A stretch of DNA of 64,000 bases from CBDBIK01 sp965206145. Its GTDB lineage: Bacteria > Pseudomonadota > Alphaproteobacteria > TMED109. Shown here piece after piece: positions 51,055 through 59,697 of this stretch. The position numbers and the translations under genes are program-made. Each line of letters opens with the position of its first letter. Positions within the stretch are counted from its first letter, which is position 1. The notes below the pieces were generated by a model. That model was given only the letters and a program-made list of their open reading frames with translations. It made no database searches and was not told where the DNA came from. Location of the stretch: positions 310,001-374,000 of the forward strand of contig CBDBIK010000009.1 in assembly GCA_965206145.1 (NCBI GenBank), given 5' to 3'.

Positions 51055-51797
51055 ACTGGCTTCTCGGATGGGTTGTCCGAATTTTTGGTTCAAGCATCGG
51101 CACGCTGTTGATTGCGATTTTCGTGGCCCTTGTGGTGCGCAGCCTTGCTTTTGAGCCGTTCAACATCCCTTCAGGTTCGATGAAACCCAACCTGCTTGTC
51201 GGCGACTACCTGTTCGTCTCGAAATATTCCTATGGCTACAGCCGTTATTCCTTCCCGTTCAAGATGATCCCTTTGTCCGGGCGGATTTTTGAGGACATAC
51301 CCGAGCGTGGCGACATCGCGGTCTTCAAGTACCCACCTGATCCGAGCACTGACTACATCAAGAGAATCGTCGGCCTCCCTGGAGATAGCATCCAGGTCAT
51401 TAACGAAGTTCTGTACATCAACGGCGAGCCGGTTCTCCGCGAAATGATTGGCGAACGTCGTGATCGCGATCATCGTGGCGTTACGCACACGTTTGAGGTT
51501 TGGCGGGAGAAACTCCCCGACGGTACATCGTGGGATGTCTATGAGTCGACCCCGAGAGGTCCGCTCGACAACACCGATGTCTACCAAGTGCCCGAGGGAA
51601 ACTATTTCGCGATGGGAGACAACCGCGACCATTCTGCCGACAGTCGCCTCCTTTCTGGGGTTGGCTACATCCCAGCCGAGAATCTCGTCGGACGTGCCAA
51701 GGTTCTGTTTCTCTCCGTCGACGGGGACGCCAGCCTGTGGGAATTCTGGCGGTGGCCTTGGACGATCCGTTTCTCCCGGATCGGCGATTCCTTGTGA
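51051..51797 (+). CDS. lepB: Signal peptidase I
   Basis: LepB, 248 residues, removes signal peptides at the periplasmic face of the inner membrane. One N-terminal membrane helix (about 12-35, IGTLLIAIFVALVVRSLAF), the nucleophile Ser in FNIPSGSMKPNLLVGDYLF and the general-base Lys in DYIKRIVGLPGD. The C-terminal motif YFAMGDNRDHSADSRL is intact. Start ATG at 51051 overlaps acpS; the end overlaps rnc by GTGA. Confidence 0.95.
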   Translation: MNWLLGWVVRIFGSSIGTLLIAIFVALVVRSLAFEPFNIPSGSMKPNLLVGDYLFVSKYSYGYSRYSFPFKMIPLSGRIFEDIPERGDIAVFKYPPDPSTDYIKRIVGLPGDSIQVINEVLYINGEPVLREMIGERRDRDHRGVTHTFEVWREKLPDGTSWDVYESTPRGPLDNTDVYQVPEGNYFAMGDNRDHSADSRLLSGVGYIPAENLVGRAKVLFLSVDGDASLWEFWRWPWTIRFSRIGDSL

Positions 51798-52450
51798 ACG
51801 TGTCTTTCACGCCGGCGGAGGAAATTCTCGCGTACGTTTTCCGGGATCGAACGCTTGCCCGCGCTGTCGTTTCGCCCATCGGCATTAGTGCCGATGTTAA
51901 GGCGTTCGAGCGCCTCGAATTTCTCGGTGACCGGGTATTGGGTCTGCTTCTGGCGGAAACTCTGCGGAGCTCATTCCCCGACGATCAAGAGGGAGGCCTG
52001 GCCGAACGTCTTGCGGTGCTGGCGAGTGGGGAAGTTCTTGCAGATGTTGCTAGGGAATCGGGCCTTGAACGGGCGGCCGGAATCGAGGAGTTGGTCGAGA
52101 GTGCTCGCCTGCGGGCGGCCATCGTCGAGGCCTCACTCGCTGCCCTTTACCTCGATGGAGGCATGGACGCTGCCCGCGCCTTTTTCGAGCGCTTTTTCCT
52201 CGCGCGTCTCATGGCGATGGATGAACCTCCCCGCGATCCGAAGATGGATCTCCAGGAATGGGCCGATCGACACGCTCCCAACCCACCGGATTACGAGATC
52301 GTAGAGAGGGATGGCCCAGCTCACCGTCCCGTTTTTCGCGTCCGGGTATCCGTCGGGGGATGCGTGCCCGAAGAGGGAGTTTCCACCACTAGGCGCGGTG
52401 CCGAGAAGGCGGCGGCGGCGGCGATGCTGTTCCAGATCCGGGCGTCATGA
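51794..52450 (+). CDS. rnc: Ribonuclease III
   Basis: RNase III, 218 residues, cleaves double-stranded RNA in rRNA and mRNA processing. The signature FERLEFLGDRVLG (Glu39, Glu42, Asp46) is intact. In the second metal-site helix the usual ILADxxEA reads LRAAIVEASLAALYLDGG: the Glu (112) is kept but the expected Asp, three residues before, is Ala109. The C-terminal dsRNA-binding domain begins DPKMDLQEWADRHAP and ends near RRGAEKAAAAAML. GTG at 51794 overlaps lepB (GTGA); the end overlaps era (ATGA). Confidence 0.9.
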   Translation: MNVSFTPAEEILAYVFRDRTLARAVVSPIGISADVKAFERLEFLGDRVLGLLLAETLRSSFPDDQEGGLAERLAVLASGEVLADVARESGLERAAGIEELVESARLRAAIVEASLAALYLDGGMDAARAFFERFFLARLMAMDEPPRDPKMDLQEWADRHAPNPPDYEIVERDGPAHRPVFRVRVSVGGCVPEEGVSTTRRGAEKAAAAAMLFQIRAS

Positions 52451-53349
52451 CGGAAGAAGCGCGCTGTTTCGGAGTGGTTGCGCTCCTTGGTGCTCCGAAT
52501 GCGGGCAAGTCAACGATGGTCAACGCTCTTGTCGGGCAAAAGGTCGCGATTGTCACCCGCAAGGCGCAAACGACGCGGGCCCGTCTTCGGGGAATCGCCT
52601 TTCAGGGCGCTACCCAGATCTTGCTTATCGATACGCCCGGCGTGTTCGAGCCGAAGCGCCGCCTTGATCGTGCCATGACACGTGCCGCCTGGCGCGGAAG
52701 TCGGGAAGCGGACGCGCGCTGCTTCCTTCTCGATGCGGCCCGTGGGCTTGATGACAATTCCCGGCTTGTTCTCCAGGGTTTACGAAAAGATTCGACGCCC
52801 GCCATCTGCGTCATTAACAAGATTGATCTGGTGCGACGTGACCGCCTTCTCGGACTCGTGGATTCGCTCCGGGGAGAGGAAATTCTGACGGATTTTTTCC
52901 TCGTCTCGGCACTCAAGGGTGACGGTCTCGGTGACCTTGCCAATGCGCTTGCTGCGCGATGTCCCGAAGGCCCGTGGCATTACCCCGAGGATCAGGCTGC
53001 TGACGTTCCTCTTCGCATGATCGCTGCCGAGTGCGTCCGCGAGCAGCTCTATCTCCATCTCCATCAGGAACTTCCCTACGATCTTGCGGCTGAAACCATC
53101 TCCTGGAAGGACCTTCCCGACGGCTCGGCTCGGGTCGATGTACAGGTGAGTGTCCGTCGGGAGAGTCAGAAGCCGATTGTTCTCGGCGCGGGAGGATCGC
53201 GCATTCGCTCGATTGGTACGGCCGCGCGCATTTCGCTTTCCTCCATGGTCGGTGCCAAGGTGCATCTCTTCTTGCATGTGAAGGTGGAACCCGCTTGGGC
53301 GGAGAGGAAAGACCACTACGAAGCCATCGGTCTCGAGTACGTCGCATGA
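52447..53349 (+). CDS. era: GTPase Era
   Basis: Era, 300 residues, a GTPase that binds the 3' end of 16S rRNA in 30S assembly. G1 LLGAPNAGKSTMVNAL, switch I with KAQTTRARLRGI, G3 DTPGVFEP, G4 NKIDL, and a C-terminal KH domain (about 200-290, RRESQKPIVLGAGGSRIRSI). Start overlaps rnc by ATGA; recO begins 16 bases after its stop. Confidence 0.95.
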   Translation: MTEEARCFGVVALLGAPNAGKSTMVNALVGQKVAIVTRKAQTTRARLRGIAFQGATQILLIDTPGVFEPKRRLDRAMTRAAWRGSREADARCFLLDAARGLDDNSRLVLQGLRKDSTPAICVINKIDLVRRDRLLGLVDSLRGEEILTDFFLVSALKGDGLGDLANALAARCPEGPWHYPEDQAADVPLRMIAAECVREQLYLHLHQELPYDLAAETISWKDLPDGSARVDVQVSVRRESQKPIVLGAGGSRIRSIGTAARISLSSMVGAKVHLFLHVKVEPAWAERKDHYEAIGLEYVA

Positions 53350-53365
53350 ACGCAGGCAAGCCCGG

Positions 53366-54100
53366 ATGCTGAGATGGACGGATGATGCCATCGTGCTGTC
53401 GACGCGCCCCTGGGGGGAGACTTCACTGTTGGCCACAGTCCTTACCCACGAGCATGGACGTCAGACGGGGCTCGTCAAAGGAGGTGCTCAATCCCGTCGT
53501 CGGGTTGCGTATTCTCCTGGCAATCGTGTTCGCGCTACTTGGCGCGCGCGCCTACCCGAGCACCTGGGCAATCTCGACTGCGAACTCGTTGAGGCCCGGG
53601 CGGCGCGCGTTCTCTTCGACCCATTCCGGCTGGCAGGCGTCTCTTCGGTGTGCGCACTTGTCGAATCTCTGCTCGCTGAGCGTGAACCGGTACCGGAGAT
53701 CCACACTGCAAGTAACGTCATGATCGACGCTATCGTTTCTGGCGCTGACTGGAGTGGGACTTACGTGCACTGGGAGCTCGGGCTTCTTCGTGCCACCGGT
53801 GCGGGTCTCGACTTGGGACACTGTGCCCTCACAGGCGAGACGGAAGATCTCGCCTACGTCTCGCCTAGAACCGGTCGTGCCGCCTCGCGCGATGCGGCGA
53901 AACCATGGGCAAAGCGGCTGCTGGGACTTCCGGCCTTTCTCGTGGACGGCGGCCCGGCGACACCGGACGAGGTTGCCGAGGGACTTGCGCTCACAGGCCA
54001 TTTCCTTTCCCGTCAGGCCCTGACGGTGGGTCGTCGTTTGCCGGCTGCACGTGAGCGTCTCATCGGCGCTTTTGGCCGAACTGCAGGAGGCAGTGCATGA
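53366..54100 (+). CDS. recO: DNA repair protein RecO
   Basis: RecO, 244 residues, loads RecA with RecF/RecR onto SSB-coated DNA. The N-terminal OB-fold begins LRWTDDAIVLSTRPWGETSL and HGRQTGLVKGGAQSRRRVAY, then the helical domain with LAGVSSVCALVESLLAEREP and YVHWELGLLRATGAGLDL. The CxxC pairs of some zinc-binding RecO proteins are missing. Its end overlaps parC by ATGA, a strong alphaproteobacterial gene order. Confidence 0.9.
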   Translation: MLRWTDDAIVLSTRPWGETSLLATVLTHEHGRQTGLVKGGAQSRRRVAYSPGNRVRATWRARLPEHLGNLDCELVEARAARVLFDPFRLAGVSSVCALVESLLAEREPVPEIHTASNVMIDAIVSGADWSGTYVHWELGLLRATGAGLDLGHCALTGETEDLAYVSPRTGRAASRDAAKPWAKRLLGLPAFLVDGGPATPDEVAEGLALTGHFLSRQALTVGRRLPAARERLIGAFGRTAGGSA

Positions 54101-56325
54101 GCCGCGATGAGGTGATCGCCCGCGAGATCCGTGAAGTTCCTTTCGTCGAAGTGTTGGGAGAGCGCTACGTCACCTACGCGCTATCAACGATTATGTCGCG
54201 CTCGCTTCCCGACGTGCGAGATGGACTGAAGCCGGTTCATCGTCGGCTTCTTCACGCCATGCGGGTGCTCCGGCTTGATCCGGGATCCGGATTCAAGAAG
54301 TGCGCTCGCGTGGTGGGCGACGTGATCGGCAAATACCACCCCCACGGTGACAAGGCGGTCTACGACACGATGGTTCGCTTGGCCCAGGACTTCGCAATTC
54401 GCTACCCGTTGGTTGATGGGCAAGGGAATTTCGGCAACGTTGACGGCGACGGGGCTGCAGCCATGCGCTATACGGAAGCTCGCCTCACCGCCGTTGCCGA
54501 GGCGATGCTTGAGGGTCTCGACGAAGACGCAGTCGACTTCAAGGAAACCTACGACGGCGAAGACGAGGAGCCGGTGGTGCTTCCGGCTGCGTTCCCGAAC
54601 CTGCTGGCCAACGGTGCGCAAGGGATCGCGGTCGGCATGGCCTGCTCGATCCCGCCGCATAACGCCGATGAACTATGCGGTGCGCTGCTTCATCTTCTGA
54701 GAACCCCCGGAGCTCGGGTCGAGAACCTGCTCGGGTACGTCACTGGGCCGGACTTCCCGACCGGAGGCATCGTTCTTGAGACGCCCGAGGCCATTGCTGA
54801 AGCGTACCGCACCGGGCGCGGGCGCTTTCGGCTCCGCGCTTCCTGGACCGAGGAAAAGGTGGGAAGGGGCAAGATCCAGATTGTGGTCAGCGAAATCCCG
54901 TGGGGCATTCCCAAGGCGCGTATCGTTAGCCAGGTCGACGGAATTCTTCAGAAAAAATCATTTCCCTGGCTCGCTGGGGTTCGGGACGAATCTGCGGATG
55001 ACATTCGCCTTGTCCTTGAGCTCAAGGACAAGGCGGGGGATCCCGGTCCTTTCATGGAGGCACTGTTCCAGGCGAGCGATCTCGAGACGCGAGTGCAGCT
55101 CAATATGAACGTTCTCGATGCAGGTCGTGCACCCAGGGTAATGGGACTTAACGAGGTCCTTCTCGCCTGGCTCGATCATCGCCGCGAGGTGCTGGTCCGC
55201 AGGAGTCAGCACCGACTGGCTGCCCTCGACAAGAGAATCCACATCCTTGAGGGCCATCTCATCGCGCATGAAAACCTCGATGAGGTGATCGCGACCATTC
55301 GCGAAGCGGATAACCCTAAGGTTGAACTTAGCAAGAAATTTTCCATGTCCGAGACACAGGCTGAAGCTGTTCTCGACATGCGGTTGCGGGCGCTCAAACG
55401 CCTGGAGGGAGAGCGTCTTGCCACAGAGTTGAAAAATCTCTCGAAGGAACGAACGACGCTACGTAAGCTTGTAAGGTCGAATTCCGAGCAGACCAAGTGT
55501 CTCGACGCCGAAATTCGTGACGTGCGCTCACGCTTTGGCGGCAAAAAAGGAGATGGTGCACGCCGGACCCGCATCGAGCACGGGGCTCCCACGGAGGCAT
55601 CATCGCTTGCCGAGGTAGCTCCTGAAGAGCCGTTGACCTTCATTTGTTCGGAGCGCGGATGGATCCGGGCGGTACGTGGGCAGCCGGAAGCGAAATCATT
55701 CCGTTACCGGGAAGGGGATTCGGAACGTTTCGTGATCATGGCTTCGAGTTCTGACCGAATCCTGCTGGCGACGACAGAGGGTCGTTTCTATACCCTAACG
55801 CTTGCGAGCCTGCCCCAAGGGAGGGGTTTCGGGGAGCCCGTGCGCATGTTTGCCGGTATCGGCCGTGACGAGGGGATCGTTTCTGCCTTGGTGGCGAAAG
55901 AGAATGCGCTGATGCTGCTGGCCTCCGACGATGGCCGTGGATTCTTGGCAAAAATGAAGGACACGCTGGGATCGAGGCGCGCAGGTAGGCAGGTGATGAC
56001 GTTGGGGGCGGGCCAGAAACTTGTGGTCTGTCGTCTCGTGAAGGGTGAATATGTGGCCTGCATGGGAACAGGGCGCAAGCTCCTCGTTTTTTCGCGTGCC
56101 GAGATTCCGGAGCGCGGGCAGGGAAGGGGTGTGATCCTTCAGCGCCATACCAAGGGAGGGTTTGCAGATGCGAAGACGTTCGACGGGACCGAAGGGCTCG
56201 CTTGCAAAACGGGTCCACGCACCCGGACTTACACGCTCGCCGAACTTCGCTCTTGGATTGGCAAGCGCGGGCAGGCAGGGCGTATCGCCCCGAAAGGTTT
56301 TCCTGTCTCGAATCGGTTTGATTGA
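54097..56325 (+). CDS. parC: DNA topoisomerase IV subunit A
   Basis: ParC, 742 residues, decatenates replicated chromosomes with ParE. The breakage-reunion domain has SRSLPDVRDGLKPVHRRLLH, GKYHPHGDKAVYDTMVRLAQ and the active-site Tyr125 in AAMRYTEARLT. The C-terminal beta-propeller (from about 510) has repeats such as FICSERGWIRAVRG and LATTEGRFYTLTLAS. Position 86 in the quinolone-binding segment is Lys, where E. coli ParC has Ser80. Last gene of the coupled housekeeping run; dctQ follows after 23 bases on the same strand. Confidence 0.94.
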   Translation: MSRDEVIAREIREVPFVEVLGERYVTYALSTIMSRSLPDVRDGLKPVHRRLLHAMRVLRLDPGSGFKKCARVVGDVIGKYHPHGDKAVYDTMVRLAQDFAIRYPLVDGQGNFGNVDGDGAAAMRYTEARLTAVAEAMLEGLDEDAVDFKETYDGEDEEPVVLPAAFPNLLANGAQGIAVGMACSIPPHNADELCGALLHLLRTPGARVENLLGYVTGPDFPTGGIVLETPEAIAEAYRTGRGRFRLRASWTEEKVGRGKIQIVVSEIPWGIPKARIVSQVDGILQKKSFPWLAGVRDESADDIRLVLELKDKAGDPGPFMEALFQASDLETRVQLNMNVLDAGRAPRVMGLNEVLLAWLDHRREVLVRRSQHRLAALDKRIHILEGHLIAHENLDEVIATIREADNPKVELSKKFSMSETQAEAVLDMRLRALKRLEGERLATELKNLSKERTTLRKLVRSNSEQTKCLDAEIRDVRSRFGGKKGDGARRTRIEHGAPTEASSLAEVAPEEPLTFICSERGWIRAVRGQPEAKSFRYREGDSERFVIMASSSDRILLATTEGRFYTLTLASLPQGRGFGEPVRMFAGIGRDEGIVSALVAKENALMLLASDDGRGFLAKMKDTLGSRRAGRQVMTLGAGQKLVVCRLVKGEYVACMGTGRKLLVFSRAEIPERGQGRGVILQRHTKGGFADAKTFDGTEGLACKTGPRTRTYTLAELRSWIGKRGQAGRIAPKGFPVSNRFD

Positions 56326-56348
56326 AGCACAGCTGAGAGCGGAGTGAG

Positions 56349-56870
56349 GTGCTTTTCCCTGCGACCCGCATCGCGGATCTCATCGACCGTCTGAACGAAT
56401 ACGTCGGCCGTACGGTCTCCTGGCTCACTCTTGCCATGGTACTGGTGACGGTGATGGTAGTGGTCCTCCGTTATGGCTTTAACGTTGGCTTTATCTGGAT
56501 GCAGGAATCGGTTCGGTTCATGTATGCAGCCGTCTTCTTGCTTGGTGCCGGCTACACCCTGCTCAGGGATGATCACGTGCGCGTGGATGTGATCTACTCG
56601 AACCTTTCGGACGATAGGAAGGCACTGGTGGATCTTGTCGGCACGTTTCTTTTCCTCTTCCCCGTGTGTGCTGCGATTCTCATCTTCTCCTGGGACTACG
56701 TGCTCAACTCGTGGGTAGATCTCGAAGGCTCGCTCGAGGAGAGGGGACTGCACGCGGTCTATCTCCTCAAGACCTGTATCTGGCTGTTTGCGGCCCTTCT
56801 CGTACTGCAAGGCATCTCCACGGTGATCCGTTCGGCAGTGACGCTCATTGATCGCAGGGAGGAGAGGTGA
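56349..56870 (+). CDS. dctQ: TRAP transporter small permease DctQ
   Basis: A 173-residue small membrane subunit of a TRAP (tripartite ATP-independent periplasmic) transporter. Four helices: about 20-40 (VSWLTLAMVLVTVMVVVLRY), 50-75 with the family motif WMQESVRFMYAAVFLLGAGY, 95-115 and 138-160. HVRVDVIYSNLSDDRKALVD is the typical loop. GTG at 56349 follows GGAGTGAG. Its stop shares bases with the DctM start. Confidence 0.88.
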   Translation: MLFPATRIADLIDRLNEYVGRTVSWLTLAMVLVTVMVVVLRYGFNVGFIWMQESVRFMYAAVFLLGAGYTLLRDDHVRVDVIYSNLSDDRKALVDLVGTFLFLFPVCAAILIFSWDYVLNSWVDLEGSLEERGLHAVYLLKTCIWLFAALLVLQGISTVIRSAVTLIDRREER

Positions 56871-58255
56871 TGGCTGGGGGCTTCGTCATTGGAATGCTGA
56901 TCGCGCTGATGTTTGCGCTTCTCGCAGGATTCCCGGTCGCGCTTACGCTGTCTGGCGTTGCGTTGCTGACCGCCATTCTTGGCGCCGTCGTCGGCATTTT
57001 CGATATGTCGTTTGTTGCTGCGTTCCCTAATCGCATCTACGGGATCATGACCAATGATCTCCTGATCGCGGTTCCGCTTTTCGTGTTTATGGGAGTGATG
57101 CTTGAGCGCTCCCGGATCGCCGAAGAACTCCTTGAGACCGCAGGTCTGTTGCTCGGAGGCCTGCGCGGTGGACTCGGAATCGCGGTGAGCTGTGTCGGAG
57201 CTCTGCTTGCCGCCTCAACCGGGATCGTGGGGGCAACTGTCGTCACGATGGGGCTCCTCTCCCTGCCGACGATGCTCCGGCGGGGCTACGACCCTTCGAT
57301 CGCTTGCGGTTCGATCTGTGCGGCGGGGACGCTGGGGCAGATCATTCCACCCTCAATTGTTCTTATCTTATTGGGAGATCAGATTTCGGCCGCTTACCAA
57401 CAGGCGCAGTTGGCACAGGGAAATTTTGCTCCTGAGGCGGTCTCGGTCACCGACTTGTTTGTCGGTGCGTTGTTGCCAGGTCTCGTCTTGGTCGGGCTTT
57501 ATATCGTCTGGCAGTTCACTTACGCATCGATCTATCCCGATCGGATGCCGCCCATTCCGGAGGAGGAGCGCAGGCAAATCGCAGGTAGTTCTCTCGCTCG
57601 TCGGGCGATGAGCGCACTCCTCCCGCCACTTCTCCTCATCGTTGCGGTTCTCGGCTCTATCCTGATAGGTCTTGCCACGCCCACCGAATCAGCCGGCGTG
57701 GGGGCCATCGGGGCAATCCTGCTTGCCATGCAGCGCCGTCGGCTTCGCCTTGACGTTCTCAAGGATGTCGTGCGCACGACAGCTCGAACCACGTCGATGG
57801 TGTTCACTATTCTGGTGGGGGCGGCGCTTTTCTCCCTTGTGTTTCGGGGATTCGGCGGTGACGAGATGGTGGCCGAATTCCTCACGGGGCTTTCCGGCGG
57901 CGTAGTCGCCGCGCTCATTCTCACAATGGCCTTGATGTTCCTGCTCGGATTTTTTCTCGATTTCATCGAGATCACCTACGTGGTGGTTCCCATTGTCGGG
58001 CCTGCGATCTTGATGCTCGGTGTGGACCCTCTGTGGCTTGCGATCATGATCGCAGTCAACCTCCAAACGTCCTTTCTCACTCCCCCGTTTGGGTTCTCGC
58101 TTTTCTATCTGAGAGGCGTGGCACCGAAGGAAGTGCCGACGTGGGCAATCTATCGGGGTGCTGTTCCGTTTGTCCTGATCCAGCTTCTGATGTTGGGTGT
58201 GCTGAGCTTCTTCCCGGCCCTTGCTACTTGGCTTCCGAAGACTCTCTACGGTTAG
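56870..58255 (+). CDS. dctM: TRAP transporter large permease DctM
   Basis: A 461-residue TRAP large subunit, the Na+-driven channel. About 12 hydrophobic helices, with AVPLFVFMGVMLERSRIAEE, TGIVGATVVTMGLLSLPTML, CAAGTLGQIIPPSIVLILLG and VNLQTSFLTPPFGFSLFYLR, all DctM hallmarks. ATG at 56870 overlaps dctQ. Its 3' end faces that of dctP across a shared hairpin. Confidence 0.92.
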   Translation: MAGGFVIGMLIALMFALLAGFPVALTLSGVALLTAILGAVVGIFDMSFVAAFPNRIYGIMTNDLLIAVPLFVFMGVMLERSRIAEELLETAGLLLGGLRGGLGIAVSCVGALLAASTGIVGATVVTMGLLSLPTMLRRGYDPSIACGSICAAGTLGQIIPPSIVLILLGDQISAAYQQAQLAQGNFAPEAVSVTDLFVGALLPGLVLVGLYIVWQFTYASIYPDRMPPIPEEERRQIAGSSLARRAMSALLPPLLLIVAVLGSILIGLATPTESAGVGAIGAILLAMQRRRLRLDVLKDVVRTTARTTSMVFTILVGAALFSLVFRGFGGDEMVAEFLTGLSGGVVAALILTMALMFLLGFFLDFIEITYVVVPIVGPAILMLGVDPLWLAIMIAVNLQTSFLTPPFGFSLFYLRGVAPKEVPTWAIYRGAVPFVLIQLLMLGVLSFFPALATWLPKTLYG

Positions 58256-58279
58256 GCTTACCGCATGAGATGAAACCTT

Positions 58280-58305
58280 GGAGGCGACCCAGAGGTGTCG
58301 CCTCC
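58280..58305. terminator. Bidirectional hairpin between dctM and dctP
   Basis: GGAGGCGAC (58280-58288) and GTCGCCTCC (58297-58305) form a perfect 9-bp GC-rich stem with an 8-base loop; a flanking CCTT/AAGG can add four pairs past a bulge. It lies between two convergent stops (58255 and 58317) and can act for both strands, though no T run follows. Confidence 0.6.
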
Positions 58306-58316
58306 GGAAGGAACGA

Positions 58317-59450
58317 TTAGCTGCGCTGGCTCATGTAGCCCTGTTCGGCGTAAGGAGCTCGTTCCCGAGCTTCCGATCGGAACCGACTCCAGCTTTCGTA
58401 GATCTTCTTGGCGAGGGCGTTCTCACTCGCGGTTTCAGCCACGACGTCATTGCTGTGCCGCAGCATTTCCTTGAAGAGGTCCTCAGGAAATCGCCGGAGT
58501 GAGACACCATGTTTTTCTACCAGCGCCCGCTGCGCCTCGTTGTTGGCGGCGGTGAATTCGGCGAGCATTTCCGAGTTCTGGGCAGCGGCGCACGCGGTGA
58601 TAATTGCTTGAAGATCAGGTTCGAGGGAATCCCATTCCTGTTTGTTTACCATCAATTCAGTTGTGGTTCCGGGTTCATGGAAGCCCGGTCCGTAGTAATT
58701 GGTCGTGACTTTGTAAAAACCGAAGGCTAGGTCATTCCAGGGTCCCACCCACTCGGTGGCATCGATCACGCCGGACTGGAGGGCAGGCATGATCTCGCCG
58801 CCGGGAAGGTTTACCGCCGTTCCGCCGAGGCGGTTAATGACTTCCGCTCCGAGCCCGGGCATGCGCATTTTGAGTCCTTGAAAATCCTCGATGCTGTTGA
58901 TTTCCTTTTGGAACCAGCCGCCCATTTGGGTGCCAGAATTGCCAGCGAGGAACCCCTTCAGTCCGAACTCGGCGTAGAGCTCGTCCCATAGTTGCTGGCC
59001 GCCTCCCCAGTGCACCCATCCATCCTGCTCCTGGGCGGTGAGCCCACCCGGCACGGCGGCAAAGAACGGCGTGGAGCGGTGTTTATTGATCCAGTAGTAG
59101 GAGGCGTCATGGCTCATATGAGCCCTGCCCTCGCGTACAGCGTCAAACGACTCGAACGGGGGAACGAGTTCTCCGGCGGCGTAAAGCTTGACGGTAAGGC
59201 GTCCGTCTGAACAGGCGGTGATATCGTCGGCTAGCCTTTGTGCTCCGGTTCCAAGACCGGGGAAATTCTTCGGCCAGGTGGTGACGAGCCTCCATTCCCG
59301 GAGGTTTTTTGTTACCGCTGGTGCCTGTCCGGGTTGGTCGGGAGTTCCGGCATCAGTGCGCTTGTTCTCGTCGCTTGCCTCGCCGCATGCAGTGAGAGCT
59401 GCGCCGACGCCGGTGAGAGCGGCTCCGGCAATAAAAGTCCTTCGATCCAA
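58317..59450 (-). CDS. dctP: TRAP transporter solute-binding protein DctP (TakP-like)
   Basis: A 377-residue binding protein. The N-terminus has both a twin-Arg motif (DRRTFIAGAAL) and a lipobox (LTAC, Cys about 22), so it may be a Tat-exported lipoprotein. The mature part begins WRLVTTWPKNFPGLGTGAQR, then DGRLTVKLYAAGELVPPFE, and has WVHWGGGQQLWDELYAEFGL, features of the TakP-like group that bind 2-oxo acids or related carboxylates as calcium salts. The ligand is not certain. It is on the strand opposite dctQM and converges with them. A 26-bp palindrome lies 70 bases before its start. Confidence 0.88.
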   Translation of the reverse strand: MDRRTFIAGAALTGVGAALTACGEASDENKRTDAGTPDQPGQAPAVTKNLREWRLVTTWPKNFPGLGTGAQRLADDITACSDGRLTVKLYAAGELVPPFESFDAVREGRAHMSHDASYYWINKHRSTPFFAAVPGGLTAQEQDGWVHWGGGQQLWDELYAEFGLKGFLAGNSGTQMGGWFQKEINSIEDFQGLKMRMPGLGAEVINRLGGTAVNLPGGEIMPALQSGVIDATEWVGPWNDLAFGFYKVTTNYYGPGFHEPGTTTELMVNKQEWDSLEPDLQAIITACAAAQNSEMLAEFTAANNEAQRALVEKHGVSLRRFPEDLFKEMLRHSNDVVAETASENALAKKIYESWSRFRSEARERAPYAEQGYMSQRS

Positions 59451-59519
59451 GAGTAAATCTCCCGTAATGGTGAATGAGAGGCCGAAGATGCAGCCCGGAG
59501 AGCATACCGGAAAACGAGA

Positions 59520-59545
59520 GGATTATATACCTAGGTATATAATCC
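59520..59545. promoter_or_regulatory. Perfect 26-bp palindrome upstream of dctP, possible operator
   Basis: The 26 bases centred between 59532 and 59533 are an exact inverted repeat with no spacer. The core is TTATATACCTAGGTATATAA, with GGA/TCC at the outer ends. It lies 70 bases before the dctP start and 120 bases after the SLC13 stop. Such a symmetric AT-rich site suits a dimeric repressor, for example a GntR type, but no regulator gene is in the window. Confidence 0.6.
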
Positions 59546-59595
59546 CTATTATCTTTTGCGGTTCTGCGGGCAGGCGGACACGGTTGGCGTCTCTC

Positions 59596-59631
59596 GACCT
59601 AGTGAACCCCGTAATACGCTGGCACGAACAG
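59596..59631 (-). repeat. 36-base direct repeat, downstream copy
   Basis: Identical over 36 bases to 59662-59697, with a start-to-start distance of 66. On the minus strand it encodes FVPAYYGVH and a stop, a second copy of the C-terminal codons of the SLC13-type gene, lying after that gene's own stop. Confidence 0.92.
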
Positions 59632-59661
59632 CCGAGGCACTGGCCATTTTGCACCTGCAGA

Positions 59662-59697
59662 GACCTAGTGAACCCCGTAATACGCTGGCACGAACAG
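59662..59697 (-). repeat. 36-base direct repeat, genic copy
   Basis: This copy contains the real end of the SLC13-type gene, including its stop at 59665-59667. The 30 bases between the copies, 59632-59661, are not repeated. Confidence 0.92.
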
